DNA from: TMP-7 sp038212445
GTDB taxonomy: Bacteria; Acidobacteriota; Terriglobia; Bryobacterales; Bryobacteraceae
Assembly (NCBI GenBank): GCA_038212445.1
Contig: JBBQUM010000004.1
Coordinates: forward strand, 1-64,000
DNA: 64,000 nt
Reading direction: 5' to 3'
The notes beneath the pieces are model-generated. The model had not been told where the DNA came from. It did no database searches and saw only the letters and a list, made by a program, of their open reading frames with translations. A program made the position numbers and the translations under genes. Shown here piece after piece: positions 16,508 to 25,274 of this stretch. Each line of letters begins with the position of its first letter. Position 1 is the stretch's first letter.

Positions 16508-19500
16508 ATGAGCACCACTACAGTTGAGACTTTCACCGACGACACTCTGGTGCGCGACAAGGCCGTCCGGCTTTTCACCTACCTAAAGGAATTGACGGAA
16601 CTTCGGAGTGACGTCAGAAGAAATTGCGACGACTATGACCAAGTCGTTTGGTGGGCAGAAATCCCGAGGGAAAAAGAATGTTACTGCGCCGCGTGGGATC
16701 TCGGCCGCGATGCTGCTTACGATGACTGGCTGCGCGTAGAACGACCGCATCGCAGGCGCCCGCCAACCGCGCCGTCCCTTTTGTTACCTTGGCTGAGCGA
16801 GCGCGATATCGCTGACGCTTCTCAAGATGCACCGCAACTCAGGAATAGCATCGTCGAGGAGAGCAGCGTAACGGATTTCGCCACTGGCGACCACGAGACG
16901 GCGGTCTGCAGGCTGGAGGACTGTCCAGCCATCAAACAGCAATGGGAACTATACGTAGAAAATCATTGGCGGCCTTGGGCGGTTGAGGAGCGCCGACTTC
17001 AACCCATTCAGTCTATCTACAATGAGCTCTTCGCGGCCTATCAGAACCAGGAACGAATGGGCGAATCCTACGAGGTGGTTGTAGGCGTCGGTTTATTGAC
17101 GTGGCATCCGCCTCACGGTCCGGAAATCAAACGTCACATCGCAGTCGCTCAGGCGGCCATCGAGTTTGATCCGAAGACTGGCGTCATAACGGTCGGAGTA
17201 CCGGCCGATGGGGCCCGACTGGCACTCGAGCAGGAGATGCTAGAGCCGCAGGATAGACCGTTGCCCGATTTACAGAATCGAATCCAGCAGGAACTGTCCG
17301 ACATCGGAGACGGGATGTGGGCGGGTCCGGGATTGGCAACTGCCCTGAACGCCTATTTCCAGCAGCTTTCGTCGCAGAGTTCGCTCGATATGGCTCTCGA
17401 GCCTCAGGACCGGACGACCGATCGAACGAGCCCACGAATGCACTTTGCCCCTGGATTGTTGGTACGGCAGAGGAGTGACCGAAACTTGGTCCGCGTTTTT
17501 GCCGAAATCGCGAAGCAATTGAGCCAAGGCGGACCGATTCCAGTTGGGGTCGAGAAACTCGTCAGCATTCGCGATGACCAGCAATCGTCCGACGATCGCG
17601 ACAGCGAATCTGAGAATGGATCCGGTGGAAGCTTGGACGACGAACTGTATTTCCCCCTCCCGGCGAATGAGGCGCAACGCCAAATCGCACAGCGGCTCGC
17701 TAGTCGGCAGGGAGTTCTGGTTCAAGGGCCGCCCGGAACCGGAAAATCGCACACAATTGCAAATCTGATCTGTCATCTTCTCGCCACCGGCAAGCGGTTG
17801 CTGGTGACAAGTCACACCGCTCGCGCCCTGCGCGTTTTGAAGAAATATTTCCCAACCGAGTTTTCCCCCCTCTGCGTTTCGCTATTGGGAAACGACACGA
17901 CGGCCCTCCGCGAACTGGAAGAATCTGTCCAGGGCATCCTGAGCGAACTCAATCAGTGGGACAGCGCGAAGAAACAGACCCGCATCAGACAGTTGGTGGC
18001 GGATCTTGACCATTCAAGACGTGAGCTTGCCGAAGGTTATTCGAAGCTGAGGGCGATTCGCGCCAGAGAGACTGAGACTATAGATCTAGATTTCGGAGAG
18101 TACCGCGGGACGCCCCAAGCTCTAGCCGTCCAATTGGCTGCTGATGCCGAGAGGTTTAGTTGGCTCAAAATTGACATCGAGCCTAACCACGATCCGCCGC
18201 TGACCAACAGCGAGGCAACGTCACTCCTTGGGTTCTGTCGGGATCTTGGGGAGAATGCCGGTGAAGACTCCCGTCGCGTGCTGCCTGAGTTAGCCGCCAT
18301 TCCGAGCCCCTCCCGCTTTGATCAGATCGCACTAAAGGAACGGGAGCTCAGCGCCCGGATGCAGGCAGCCGAGTCAGCATCGGATCCTCTCCTCCCGGCC
18401 TTGGTTTCAGCCCCTATCGAGACCCGCCAAGCCTTGGAGACCGCGTTGCGCGATTACTTGACCCTGCAGGACAAGCTTTCCTCCGAGCCGGAGGATTGGG
18501 TTAAGATGGCAAGCCAGGATGCGAGTCACGGGAAGCATCATTCCTGGCAGACACTGGCTGCAGCGACAGCAGCGAAGTTGGAATTCCTGAAGGACCACGT
18601 TGATCGGGCTGCTGAACTGAAAGTAGCGGGGATTGAGCAGCGAAATCTCGCAGAAGTCCGCGCGCATGTTGAAACGCTTCGCGATCATTTACTTGCCGGC
18701 AAGGGCACGGGCTTCTCGCTGAGATACAATCCGTTTGCGTCGAAACATCTGAAGGCCAGTCTTTACCTAGTTGATGCCGTTCGCGTGAACGGCCGGCCTT
18801 GCGAGCGTCACGAAGAAGCTACAGCGCTCCTTCAGTATCTGGACGTCATTCAGGCAGTCGAGTATGTCGACGAGCAATGGTCGCCGTATTTAGCCGCCTC
18901 GTCCTATCCTTTGTTGCTTCGGTTCGGTGATCAGGTCCGCCGCGCCGAGCTCCTGAAATGTGTGCTGAACCTGACAAGCAAGGTTGACGCCGTGATCACA
19001 ATTGCGGCGAGGGTACCAGAAGTTCAGTCACTGGCATTACATGACCGCCAGGCGATCGTATCCGTTTTGAGTGTTATCGTGGCCGCAAATATTCAGGACG
19101 AACTGCGCATCATCCAGACCGAGGTCTCGCCGTTCCTTGCAGAACTAACGTCGATGCGCCGTGATCCAAATGCACACCCTCTCGTTTTGGAAGTTCTGGA
19201 AGCCGTTCAGGAGAGGGACTATGATCGCTATTCCAGAGCTCACAATGCAATTACCTCAGCGTGGGAACTCCGCTCCAGGCAACAACGACGCAGGGCTCTG
19301 GAGAACCAACTGGGGAGACCGGCACTTGTCGCGAGCGTGTTGGCCTCTCGCCACGATTCTTCATGGGACGCACGAATGGCCGACTTTGTGGGTGCCTGGA
19401 ACTGGTCAAGGGCGTGTTCGTGGCTCACGTGGCATTCAGACGCGCAGATCGAATCCAGCATCCGTCAGCAGATTGAGGATTCGCAACAGCGAATCCGACA

Positions 19501-21682
19501 AGGATTACGAGAGTTAGGCGCGTGCAAAGCATGGGAGTTCGTCCTGTCTCGGTTGAAGCCGGAGCAGAGAGAGCACCTTATGGCGTGGCGCCTCGCGGTC
19601 AAGAAGATCGGAAAGGGAACTGGAAAGTACGCCACGCAGTACCGCAAGGAGGCACGCTATCATCTCGACTACTGCCGTGGTGCTATTCCCGCATGGGTAA
19701 TGCCAATCTATCGCGTAGCCGAAACGACCAAACCCGCTCCCGATCTTTTCGACGTGGCGATCATTGATGAGGCGAGTCAGTCAGGACCTGAGGCTTTGTT
19801 TTTGCAGTACATCGCCCGCAAAGTTGTCGTTGTTGGAGATGACCAACAGATCAGCCCGGAATCGGTCGGCCTTGATCGTTCCGCAGTTGATGCTCTCAGG
19901 CAGAGATACATCACGGATCTTCCCCACTGGGATGCGATGGGCGTGGATAACAGTTTCTTCGATCAGGCCCAGATCCGTTTCGCCGGCCGGATCCGGTTAC
20001 GGGAGCATTTCCGGTGCATGCCTGAGATTATCCAGTTTTCAAACAACCTTTGTTACCAGGCTGAGCCGCTCGTGCCGTTGCGGCAATACGGTAGCCAACG
20101 CCTCCCGCCGGTGCTCACTCGGCATGTACTGGACGGATATGCTAAAGGCTCGGGCGATCGAGTCGTAAACCAGCCGGAGGCTGATGCAATTGTTGATCAG
20201 ATCGCCAAGTGCCTAGCTGATCCGGCCTACGAAGGGAAGAGTTTCGGCGTGATCTGCCTACAAGGGAATGCACAGGCCAATCTGATCCGCGATCTGCTCA
20301 TGGACCGAATCGGCCCGCAAAAGATGCAATTGCGTGGTGTGGTATGCGGCAATGCATACGCCTTTCAGGGCGATGAGCGGGACGTCATTTTTCTCTCGAT
20401 GGTTGCGGCGACGAATGATGGGCGCCGCATCGGCGTCCTTTCCAAAGAATCTGACAAGAGGCGATTCAATGTTGGTGCGAGCCGCGCACGCGATCAGATG
20501 TGGCTATTTCACAGTGCAACTATAGACGATCTGAGCAGTTTGTGCCTTCGACGCCATTTGCTTGAATATTGCTTGAACCCACAGATTCAGACCAGGGTGG
20601 TCGAAGGGATCGACGTTGCCAAGTTGCGCCAACATGCGCTTGAGTCGAGGCGTTCCGATTCCAGAGCGCCGCTGCCCTTTGACAGTTGGTTCGAGATCGA
20701 TGTATTCCTTCAAATCGTCGATCGCGGCTTTCGCGCGATCCCGCAGTATGAGTTGGCGGGCAAGCGGATCGACCTTCTCATTGAAGGAATGCGCGGTCGT
20801 TTAGCCGTTGAGTGCGATGGCGACCAGTGGCATGGCATCGAGGAGTGGGATAGGGACGTGGATCGCCAGCGAATGTTGGAGCGGTGCGATCTGCGATTCT
20901 GGCGTATCCGCGGGAGTGCGTATTATAGAGACCCGGTCGCCGCGCTACAACCACTGTGGCAAACGCTGGAAGCGGAAGGAATTGTCGCGGGTTTGCAGGT
21001 AGAAACTGAGCGGCTATCCACTCCGTCGAAACCGCCGTCCGTTAGCGTCCTTCGGGTAGATGCTGAAGGTGAGAGCGACGGCGACGAGCGCGCGCAGGGC
21101 AGGCCGGAACCGGACGTCGGGTCTGGGCTTATGGAACTTATTGATGAGGAGGACCAGTCCCCCCTCTACTGTGTAACACCTATCGACGCACCAATCACCC
21201 TGGCACCGTATTCAACATGGACGTTGCGCCCTGTTCCGGATCCGCACTCGGCATCTCTATCCGAACTCATCGACGTTTTGATCGAGATCGTATCTGCCGA
21301 GGGCCCAATGGTCTGTCGCCGCGCCTATTCGCTCTACAACAAGGCCGCCGGAAACTCGCGACTTGGGAGCCAGATCGTTCAGGTCATGAATAGAGCCATC
21401 TACAGGGCCGTCAAGCTCGGTCGTCTCGTCCAGAACGATGAGCAAAGGCGTGGTGGGCAAATCAATCAGGTTGTGTGGGTAGCGGGTTCGCCAGAAGTGG
21501 ATGTCCGTGATCGCGGTCCCAGATCACTTGAGGAGATCCCGCCCTCGGAAATCGCAGCCGTACGCAAGAAGCTCCTTCAAGATGTTCCAGATCTCGACGA
21601 AGACCAGTTGCTTCGCCAATTGGCTGCAGTCTACGGGATTGTACGCAAGACGGCACAAGTCCGCAAAATGCTGTTTGGGTGA
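16508..21682 (+). CDS. Giant SF1 (UPF1-like, AAA_11/AAA_12) helicase fused to a PD-(D/E)XK nuclease; putative defence protein
   Basis: A 1724-residue cytoplasmic protein of the DUF4011/DUF3320-like kind. Order of parts: an N-terminal region of unknown fold (1-380); Walker A QGPPGTGKSHTIANL (about 405-420); a long helical insertion (about 470-1000); Walker B DVAIIDEASQSGPEA with helicase motif III GDDQQISP (about 1080-1118); motifs including REHFRCMPEI (about 1166) and NAYAFQGDERDVIFLSM (motif V, about 1280); GASRARDQMWLF (motif VI, about 1325); a Vsr/DUF559-type nuclease with IDLLIEG and AVECDGDQWH (about 1415-1480); and a DUF3320-like winged helical end (about 1585-1718). Similar helicase-nuclease fusions are common in defence islands. 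It is the main cargo of the tRNA-Ser island. Activity is inferred. Confidence 0.85.
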   Translation: MSTTTVETFTDDTLVRDKAVRLFTYLKELTELRSDVRRNCDDYDQVVWWAEIPREKECYCAAWDLGRDAAYDDWLRVERPHRRRPPTAPSLLLPWLSERDIADASQDAPQLRNSIVEESSVTDFATGDHETAVCRLEDCPAIKQQWELYVENHWRPWAVEERRLQPIQSIYNELFAAYQNQERMGESYEVVVGVGLLTWHPPHGPEIKRHIAVAQAAIEFDPKTGVITVGVPADGARLALEQEMLEPQDRPLPDLQNRIQQELSDIGDGMWAGPGLATALNAYFQQLSSQSSLDMALEPQDRTTDRTSPRMHFAPGLLVRQRSDRNLVRVFAEIAKQLSQGGPIPVGVEKLVSIRDDQQSSDDRDSESENGSGGSLDDELYFPLPANEAQRQIAQRLASRQGVLVQGPPGTGKSHTIANLICHLLATGKRLLVTSHTARALRVLKKYFPTEFSPLCVSLLGNDTTALRELEESVQGILSELNQWDSAKKQTRIRQLVADLDHSRRELAEGYSKLRAIRARETETIDLDFGEYRGTPQALAVQLAADAERFSWLKIDIEPNHDPPLTNSEATSLLGFCRDLGENAGEDSRRVLPELAAIPSPSRFDQIALKERELSARMQAAESASDPLLPALVSAPIETRQALETALRDYLTLQDKLSSEPEDWVKMASQDASHGKHHSWQTLAAATAAKLEFLKDHVDRAAELKVAGIEQRNLAEVRAHVETLRDHLLAGKGTGFSLRYNPFASKHLKASLYLVDAVRVNGRPCERHEEATALLQYLDVIQAVEYVDEQWSPYLAASSYPLLLRFGDQVRRAELLKCVLNLTSKVDAVITIAARVPEVQSLALHDRQAIVSVLSVIVAANIQDELRIIQTEVSPFLAELTSMRRDPNAHPLVLEVLEAVQERDYDRYSRAHNAITSAWELRSRQQRRRALENQLGRPALVASVLASRHDSSWDARMADFVGAWNWSRACSWLTWHSDAQIESSIRQQIEDSQQRIRQGLRELGACKAWEFVLSRLKPEQREHLMAWRLAVKKIGKGTGKYATQYRKEARYHLDYCRGAIPAWVMPIYRVAETTKPAPDLFDVAIIDEASQSGPEALFLQYIARKVVVVGDDQQISPESVGLDRSAVDALRQRYITDLPHWDAMGVDNSFFDQAQIRFAGRIRLREHFRCMPEIIQFSNNLCYQAEPLVPLRQYGSQRLPPVLTRHVLDGYAKGSGDRVVNQPEADAIVDQIAKCLADPAYEGKSFGVICLQGNAQANLIRDLLMDRIGPQKMQLRGVVCGNAYAFQGDERDVIFLSMVAATNDGRRIGVLSKESDKRRFNVGASRARDQMWLFHSATIDDLSSLCLRRHLLEYCLNPQIQTRVVEGIDVAKLRQHALESRRSDSRAPLPFDSWFEIDVFLQIVDRGFRAIPQYELAGKRIDLLIEGMRGRLAVECDGDQWHGIEEWDRDVDRQRMLERCDLRFWRIRGSAYYRDPVAALQPLWQTLEAEGIVAGLQVETERLSTPSKPPSVSVLRVDAEGESDGDERAQGRPEPDVGSGLMELIDEEDQSPLYCVTPIDAPITLAPYSTWTLRPVPDPHSASLSELIDVLIEIVSAEGPMVCRRAYSLYNKAAGNSRLGSQIVQVMNRAIYRAVKLGRLVQNDEQRRGGQINQVVWVAGSPEVDVRDRGPRSLEEIPPSEIAAVRKKLLQDVPDLDEDQLLRQLAAVYGIVRKTAQVRKMLFG

Positions 21683-21868
21683 GACACCAGATCGTGCTCT
21701 CCACATGCGGTCGCTCCAAGGTCGGACTAGCCCCTATCATTACGTCTGAACTGGCCTCAACCATGGCGCCTCGATGAGACTGCGCCCTTGCTCTTTCAGG
21801 TTGCGCACTACAAATCCGCATGGGAGTTGCACAGCCTCGCGAAAAAGGACTATTGAGCCCGTAAAGCA

Positions 21869-21963
21869 CCAACGGCAATCGGCGGGAGATTAGGAATGGA
21901 GATGCTGGCGGAGAGGGTGGGATTTGAACCCACGGTACCGGTTTAGGCCAGTACGACGGTTTA
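21869..21963. repeat. Right copy of 95-bp direct repeat at tRNA-Ser 3' end
   Basis: This copy includes the 3' part of the intact tRNA-Ser(GCU) and 37 bases beyond its CCA end. It differs from the left copy at only two positions, both outside the tRNA itself. Between the helicase stop and this repeat there are about 186 bases with no gene visible. Confidence 0.85.
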
Positions 21964-21999
21964 GCAAACCGCTGCTTTCGACCACTCAGCCACCTCTCC
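21906..21999 (-). tRNA. trnS: tRNA-Ser (anticodon GCU)
   Basis: On the minus strand the acceptor stem GGAGAGG pairs with CCTCTCC, the discriminator is G and CCA is encoded. The anticodon loop TTGCTAA gives anticodon GCT. A long variable arm (around TACTGGCCTAAACCGGTA) marks it as a class II tRNA, and the T loop is TTCAAAT. Its 3' end is the island's integration site. Confidence 0.95.
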
Positions 22000-22049
22000 G
22001 GTTTGTTGTTTGGTCCTTACAAATATAACATGCGTCGATGGGAGTATGA

Positions 22050-22718
22050 TCAACGCTCGAACATGGCGATGTACTGGCTGTCAGGGACGTGGTCGCGATG
22101 CCAGAGGTGCTTGAAGCCGGCGGCTTCCACTTCCTTTATCACTTCGTCCTCGGCAGCGCGGATGTGAGTGAGGGGACGATCGGGATCGCCGCCCATCGCG
22201 CCGCGCCGCTTGTGATATTCGACGATGGCCAGCCGGCCGCCCGGCTTGAGCGAGAGGCGGAACGCGGCCAGCATCTTTTCCGGATAGTCGAAGTGATGGT
22301 AGGCGTCCAGAACCAGGACCAGATCGGCGCTGTTAGCGGGCAGGTGCGGATCAGTGTCCGAGCCCAGGACGAATGTGATGTTCTTAAGACCTAATTCGGC
22401 GGCTTTTTCACGAGCTTTATCGAGAAAGTCCGTTTGAATATCCTCAGCGATGACGCGCCCCTTGGCGCCCACCGCCGGACTGAGAAATGGCAGCATGTAG
22501 CCGGGGCCGGTCCCCAGATCGACGACCGTCGACCCAGGCTTGACGCCGAGAGCCTCCACCAATTCCTTCGGCTTCTGGCGGATGTCGCGGTCGGGATTGG
22601 TCAGCGTCGGTATTAGCGCCGCGCGGCCTTCCTTGGTCCCATAGGCGCGATTGGCGTCCTTGGCGACCTGGCCGCTCAGAGCAAGCGCTGCTGTCAGCAG
22701 CAGAATCGTGAATTTCAT
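22050..22718 (-). CDS. Exported class I SAM-dependent methyltransferase
   Basis: The 222-residue protein shows the methyltransferase glycine motif VVDLGTGPGYM (about residues 66-76), an acidic loop ending the second strand (VIAEDIQTDF), and the DLVLVLDAYHHFDYPEKML segment (about 132-150). It begins with a clean Sec signal peptide (MKFTILLLTAALALSG), which is odd because S-adenosylmethionine is a cytoplasmic cofactor. The start overlaps the stop of hom by ATGA, so the two are coupled. The substrate is unknown; UbiE/COQ5-like and tellurite-resistance-like methyltransferases are the nearest in pattern. Confidence 0.83.
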   Translation of the reverse strand: MKFTILLLTAALALSGQVAKDANRAYGTKEGRAALIPTLTNPDRDIRQKPKELVEALGVKPGSTVVDLGTGPGYMLPFLSPAVGAKGRVIAEDIQTDFLDKAREKAAELGLKNITFVLGSDTDPHLPANSADLVLVLDAYHHFDYPEKMLAAFRLSLKPGGRLAIVEYHKRRGAMGGDPDRPLTHIRAAEDEVIKEVEAAGFKHLWHRDHVPDSQYIAMFER

Positions 22719-24019
22719 AGCGACTCCTCCATCGGCATGGCTAGCGGCGGCTCGAGCAGAAAGTTCATCGCCGACATCTCCGCGATCGCATTGCGCACCG
22801 ATTGCTCGGTGGTGGGTTCGACGGTGATTACGAACGGAAGATCGCGCCAGTTCTGCGTGGGCAATTGTAGCACTGCGTCAATGCTGATCTGCTGATCGGC
22901 GAGGGCGGTGGCGAGTTTGGCGATGATACCGGGGCGATCGTCCACGCGAAAACGTAAGTAGTAGGCGGTTCGATTCAGCGTGATTGGTATGGGTTTGTAT
23001 TCGCCCAGCCGTTCGTGGGCAAACGGGGAAACGCGCTCGGGACTTCCACAGCGGATCTCCCGCGCCACGCGCATTAAGTCGCTCACCACGGCGACTCCGG
23101 TGGGCAGGGGTCCGGCACCGCGGCCGTAATAGAAGGTATCGGCGCCGTACTTGCCGCGCACCCAAACCGCGTTATACGCACCCTGCACTCCGGCCAGGAT
23201 GGTGGAAGACGGGATGAGAGCGGGGCGGACGGAGAGGAGGAGTCCATCGGGGGTCTGCCGGGCGGCGCAAATGAGACGAATGGTATGGCCCAGCTGGCGG
23301 GCGTATTCAAAATCGACAGGCGTGACGCGGCGGATGCCCTCCGTATAGATGTCAGAGGGGGTGATCCGCTCACCGAAGGCGAGGGCGGCCAGAAGGGCAA
23401 GTTTCGAGCGTGCGTCGTAGCCGTCCACGTCGGCACTGGGGTCAGACTCGGCATAGCCCAGTCGCTGAGCCTCGGCGAGCACTGTCGGGAAATCCGTCCC
23501 ATGTTTCTCGATCTCGGTCAATATATAGTTACAGGTGCCATTCAGGATTCCGTAAAGCGTGCGGAGACTGTCACCTGAAATACCCTCGCGGAGAACCGCG
23601 TGGATGGGAATTCCGCCGGCGACGCTGGCTTCCATGGCGAGGTTGATGCCGGCACGGATAGCTCGATCCCAGATATCGGCACCCTTGAGCGCCATAAGCT
23701 CTTTGTTTGCAGTAACTACTGATTTTCCGGCGGCAATAGATGCATCAATAATGTCGCTGGCGGTGGTGGTGCCTCCAACCAGCTCTGCCACGATATCAAT
23801 GTCGGGATGGTTCACGACCTCGCGCCAATCGGAAGTTTGCTTGACATCGGGCGCGAGCAGGCTCAAGCTGGGGGAGGAAAGTTGGCGACTACAAACTGCG
23901 GCCACTCGTAGACGAAAGCCGAGTTTCATAGCGATAGAGTCGCTATTTTCAGTAAGAATTGAAAGGGTCCCGCCGCCGACGTTCCCGAGACCGATCAAAC
24001 CGATGTTAACATCGCGCAT
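22715..24019 (-). CDS. hom: Homoserine dehydrogenase
   Basis: Converts aspartate semialdehyde to homoserine, the branch to threonine and methionine. The NAD(P)-binding motif GLIGLGNVGGGTL is at residues 7-19, ATANKELMALKG-type substrate loop (VVTANKELMALKG) near 100, and the catalytic-domain signature GTCNYILTEIEKHGTDF near 170. A C-terminal ACT domain (about 345-420, LRFRVDDRPGIIAKLATALA) suggests feedback inhibition, probably by threonine. Length, 434 residues, is normal for the ACT-bearing form. Cotranscribed with the exported methyltransferase. Confidence 0.95.
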   Translation of the reverse strand: MRDVNIGLIGLGNVGGGTLSILTENSDSIAMKLGFRLRVAAVCSRQLSSPSLSLLAPDVKQTSDWREVVNHPDIDIVAELVGGTTTASDIIDASIAAGKSVVTANKELMALKGADIWDRAIRAGINLAMEASVAGGIPIHAVLREGISGDSLRTLYGILNGTCNYILTEIEKHGTDFPTVLAEAQRLGYAESDPSADVDGYDARSKLALLAALAFGERITPSDIYTEGIRRVTPVDFEYARQLGHTIRLICAARQTPDGLLLSVRPALIPSSTILAGVQGAYNAVWVRGKYGADTFYYGRGAGPLPTGVAVVSDLMRVAREIRCGSPERVSPFAHERLGEYKPIPITLNRTAYYLRFRVDDRPGIIAKLATALADQQISIDAVLQLPTQNWRDLPFVITVEPTTEQSVRNAIAEMSAMNFLLEPPLAMPMEESL

Positions 24020-24075
24020 TACCTGCTAGCGTACAACAAGTTACGGCCTCTGACCAAAGCTCATAACTTTTGCAC

Positions 24076-24105
24076 TTGAAAAGGCTGGCGCACCTGCGTT
24101 ATAGT
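24076..24105 (+). promoter_or_regulatory. Sigma-70-type promoter of the PEP-CTERM gene
   Basis: TTGAAA and TATAGT are separated by 18 bases, about 43 bases ahead of the start codon. Both boxes are close to the housekeeping consensus. The region between divergent hom and this gene holds nothing else recognisable. Confidence 0.6.
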
Positions 24106-24147
24106 ACCTGGAGAGCACTAGGCTTGTCTATATTCGGAGGGCCCCTA

Positions 24148-24852
24148 ATGCCGACAGTGAATAGAATAAGAATCAGACAAACAATAACAATCTTGACGGT
24201 GATGGCGACCTGCGGCTTGAGCGCGTGGTCTGCCGACGTTTCATATTTCTACGGGTCGAACGTTTCTTCGCTTTATGCGAACACGAATTCGGCATTGAGC
24301 GCCTACAGTTCGAGTACTCCCACGGTCTCCCTGGCGTCCTACGGGCTATCGACCTCGAACAGCACACTCAATGCTTACTCGGCGGTCAATACTTTCGCCG
24401 GTACCACCTACGGATCCTCAATGTATGGATCTTCAACCGGAGCGTCCAATAACACGGCTTCCAGCTATCAGCAGGTTTCGCTGAGCATCGGCGGTTCCAG
24501 CTATTCCTCGACCAGTTCGACTCTGGGCCTGTTCGGCTCGTCGGGCTACAGCGGATATAGTGGCGGCACCGGCTACTCCGGATACGCGCCGACAAGCTCG
24601 ATCGTCGGCTACGGATCCGGCGGCTCGACGGGCGCGCCTTTGCAACTCGATGTGGTCAATTTCTCGATTGGTCCGGCAGTGAACCCGGTTACGACACCGG
24701 CGCCAATTACTTCGCCGGGAGCTCAGTTCCTGCAAACGCCGAGCAGCACCGTGATTGGCGTTGATGTTGTCCCGGAGCCGAGCAGCCTGCTGTTGATGGC
24801 CGGCGGTTTGGGGCTTGCCGCGATGTTGCGCAAGCGTCTTTCCGCACGATAG
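24148..24852 (+). CDS. PEP-CTERM sorting domain protein
   Basis: A 234-residue exported protein. The N-terminus carries a signal peptide (TITILTVMATCGLSAWSA), the middle is low-complexity, rich in Ser, Tyr, Gly and Thr (for example GYSGYSGGTGYSGYA), and the end has the sorting signal: PEPSSLLLMAGGLGLAAMLR then basic residues. Exosortase cleaves such signals at the membrane and hands the protein to the surface or exopolysaccharide. The start is the ATG with GGAGG eight bases ahead; a longer frame upstream includes the promoter. The exosortase is not in the window, but an ExeA-like ATPase of the sort found at exosortase loci is. Confidence 0.85.
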   Translation: MPTVNRIRIRQTITILTVMATCGLSAWSADVSYFYGSNVSSLYANTNSALSAYSSSTPTVSLASYGLSTSNSTLNAYSAVNTFAGTTYGSSMYGSSTGASNNTASSYQQVSLSIGGSSYSSTSSTLGLFGSSGYSGYSGGTGYSGYAPTSSIVGYGSGGSTGAPLQLDVVNFSIGPAVNPVTTPAPITSPGAQFLQTPSSTVIGVDVVPEPSSLLLMAGGLGLAAMLRKRLSAR

Positions 24853-24875
24853 TTTTTAATTCCTTCGAATATCCA

Positions 24876-24917
24876 ATCGCGTCATGTCCCATCGAGCTAT
24901 GATGGGCGTGACGCGAT
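24876..24917. promoter_or_regulatory. Long inverted repeat ending on the start codon of the next gene
   Basis: ATCGCGTCA...CCCATC and GATGGG...TGACGCGAT form a nine- plus six-pair hairpin with a small internal loop and a seven-base loop. Its right arm reaches into the ATG of the following small gene, so folding would hide that start. There is no T-tract on the plus side, so it is not a standard terminator. Confidence 0.5.
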
Positions 24918-25236
24918 GAAGAATCCCTGTAAGTTCCTCCCGCTTCTTCTCCTCCTTATTTCTGTTAGCCTCCCTGCACAGCAGCCTGAACCACTTCCGC
25001 GCCACGACCCCGCCGAGGTTAAACTGCCCAATGGTAAGAGCCAGAAGGACGAAATTCTCAAGGCAGATTTCGAGAAGAACATCGCGGATGCGCAGAAGCT
25101 TGTTGAACTTTCGAAGGAACTCGAGAAGACCCTGGAAACGAACACCAGGTTCGTTTTGTCAATCGAAGATCTGAAGCGCCTGGACGAAATCGAGAAAACT
25201 GCACGTCGAATACGCTCGCGTCTAAAACGATACTGA
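24916..25236 (+). CDS. Small secreted hypothetical protein
   Basis: I do not recognise the family. The 106-residue product has a signal peptide (FLPLLLLLISVSLPA) followed by a proline-rich stretch (QQPEPLPRHDP) and a charged helical body of about 65 residues (EKNIADAQKLVELSKELEKT, then LKRLDEIEKTARRIRSRL) that looks like a short coiled coil. The start codon lies in the right arm of a strong hairpin. It sits alone between the PEP-CTERM gene and the pyrimidine operon, and similar small helical secreted proteins are common in Acidobacteria. Confidence 0.7.
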   Translation: MKNPCKFLPLLLLLISVSLPAQQPEPLPRHDPAEVKLPNGKSQKDEILKADFEKNIADAQKLVELSKELEKTLETNTRFVLSIEDLKRLDEIEKTARRIRSRLKRY

Positions 25237-25274
25237 CCAGCGCAGCCGACTGTGATACGCTGAGCCTTCAAGCT

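Larger units (their letters stand above)
15326..21963. mobile_element. Genomic island integrated at tRNA-Ser(GCU)
   Basis: The 6.6-kb segment between the two 95-bp direct repeats has the layout of an integrative element in a tRNA 3' end: intact tRNA at the right, duplicated tRNA fragment at the left. The cargo is a DUF433/DUF5615 toxin-antitoxin pair and a giant helicase-nuclease. No integrase, transposase or relaxase is visible, so it is either a non-autonomous remnant or was moved by an enzyme encoded elsewhere. By eye the helicase gene is richer in A and T than its neighbours, which fits transfer. Confidence 0.75.

Noticed and set aside
15326..21963. Integrase or transposase gene within the island
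   Set aside because: None of the open frames shows a tyrosine recombinase R-H-R-Y pattern or a DDE motif.
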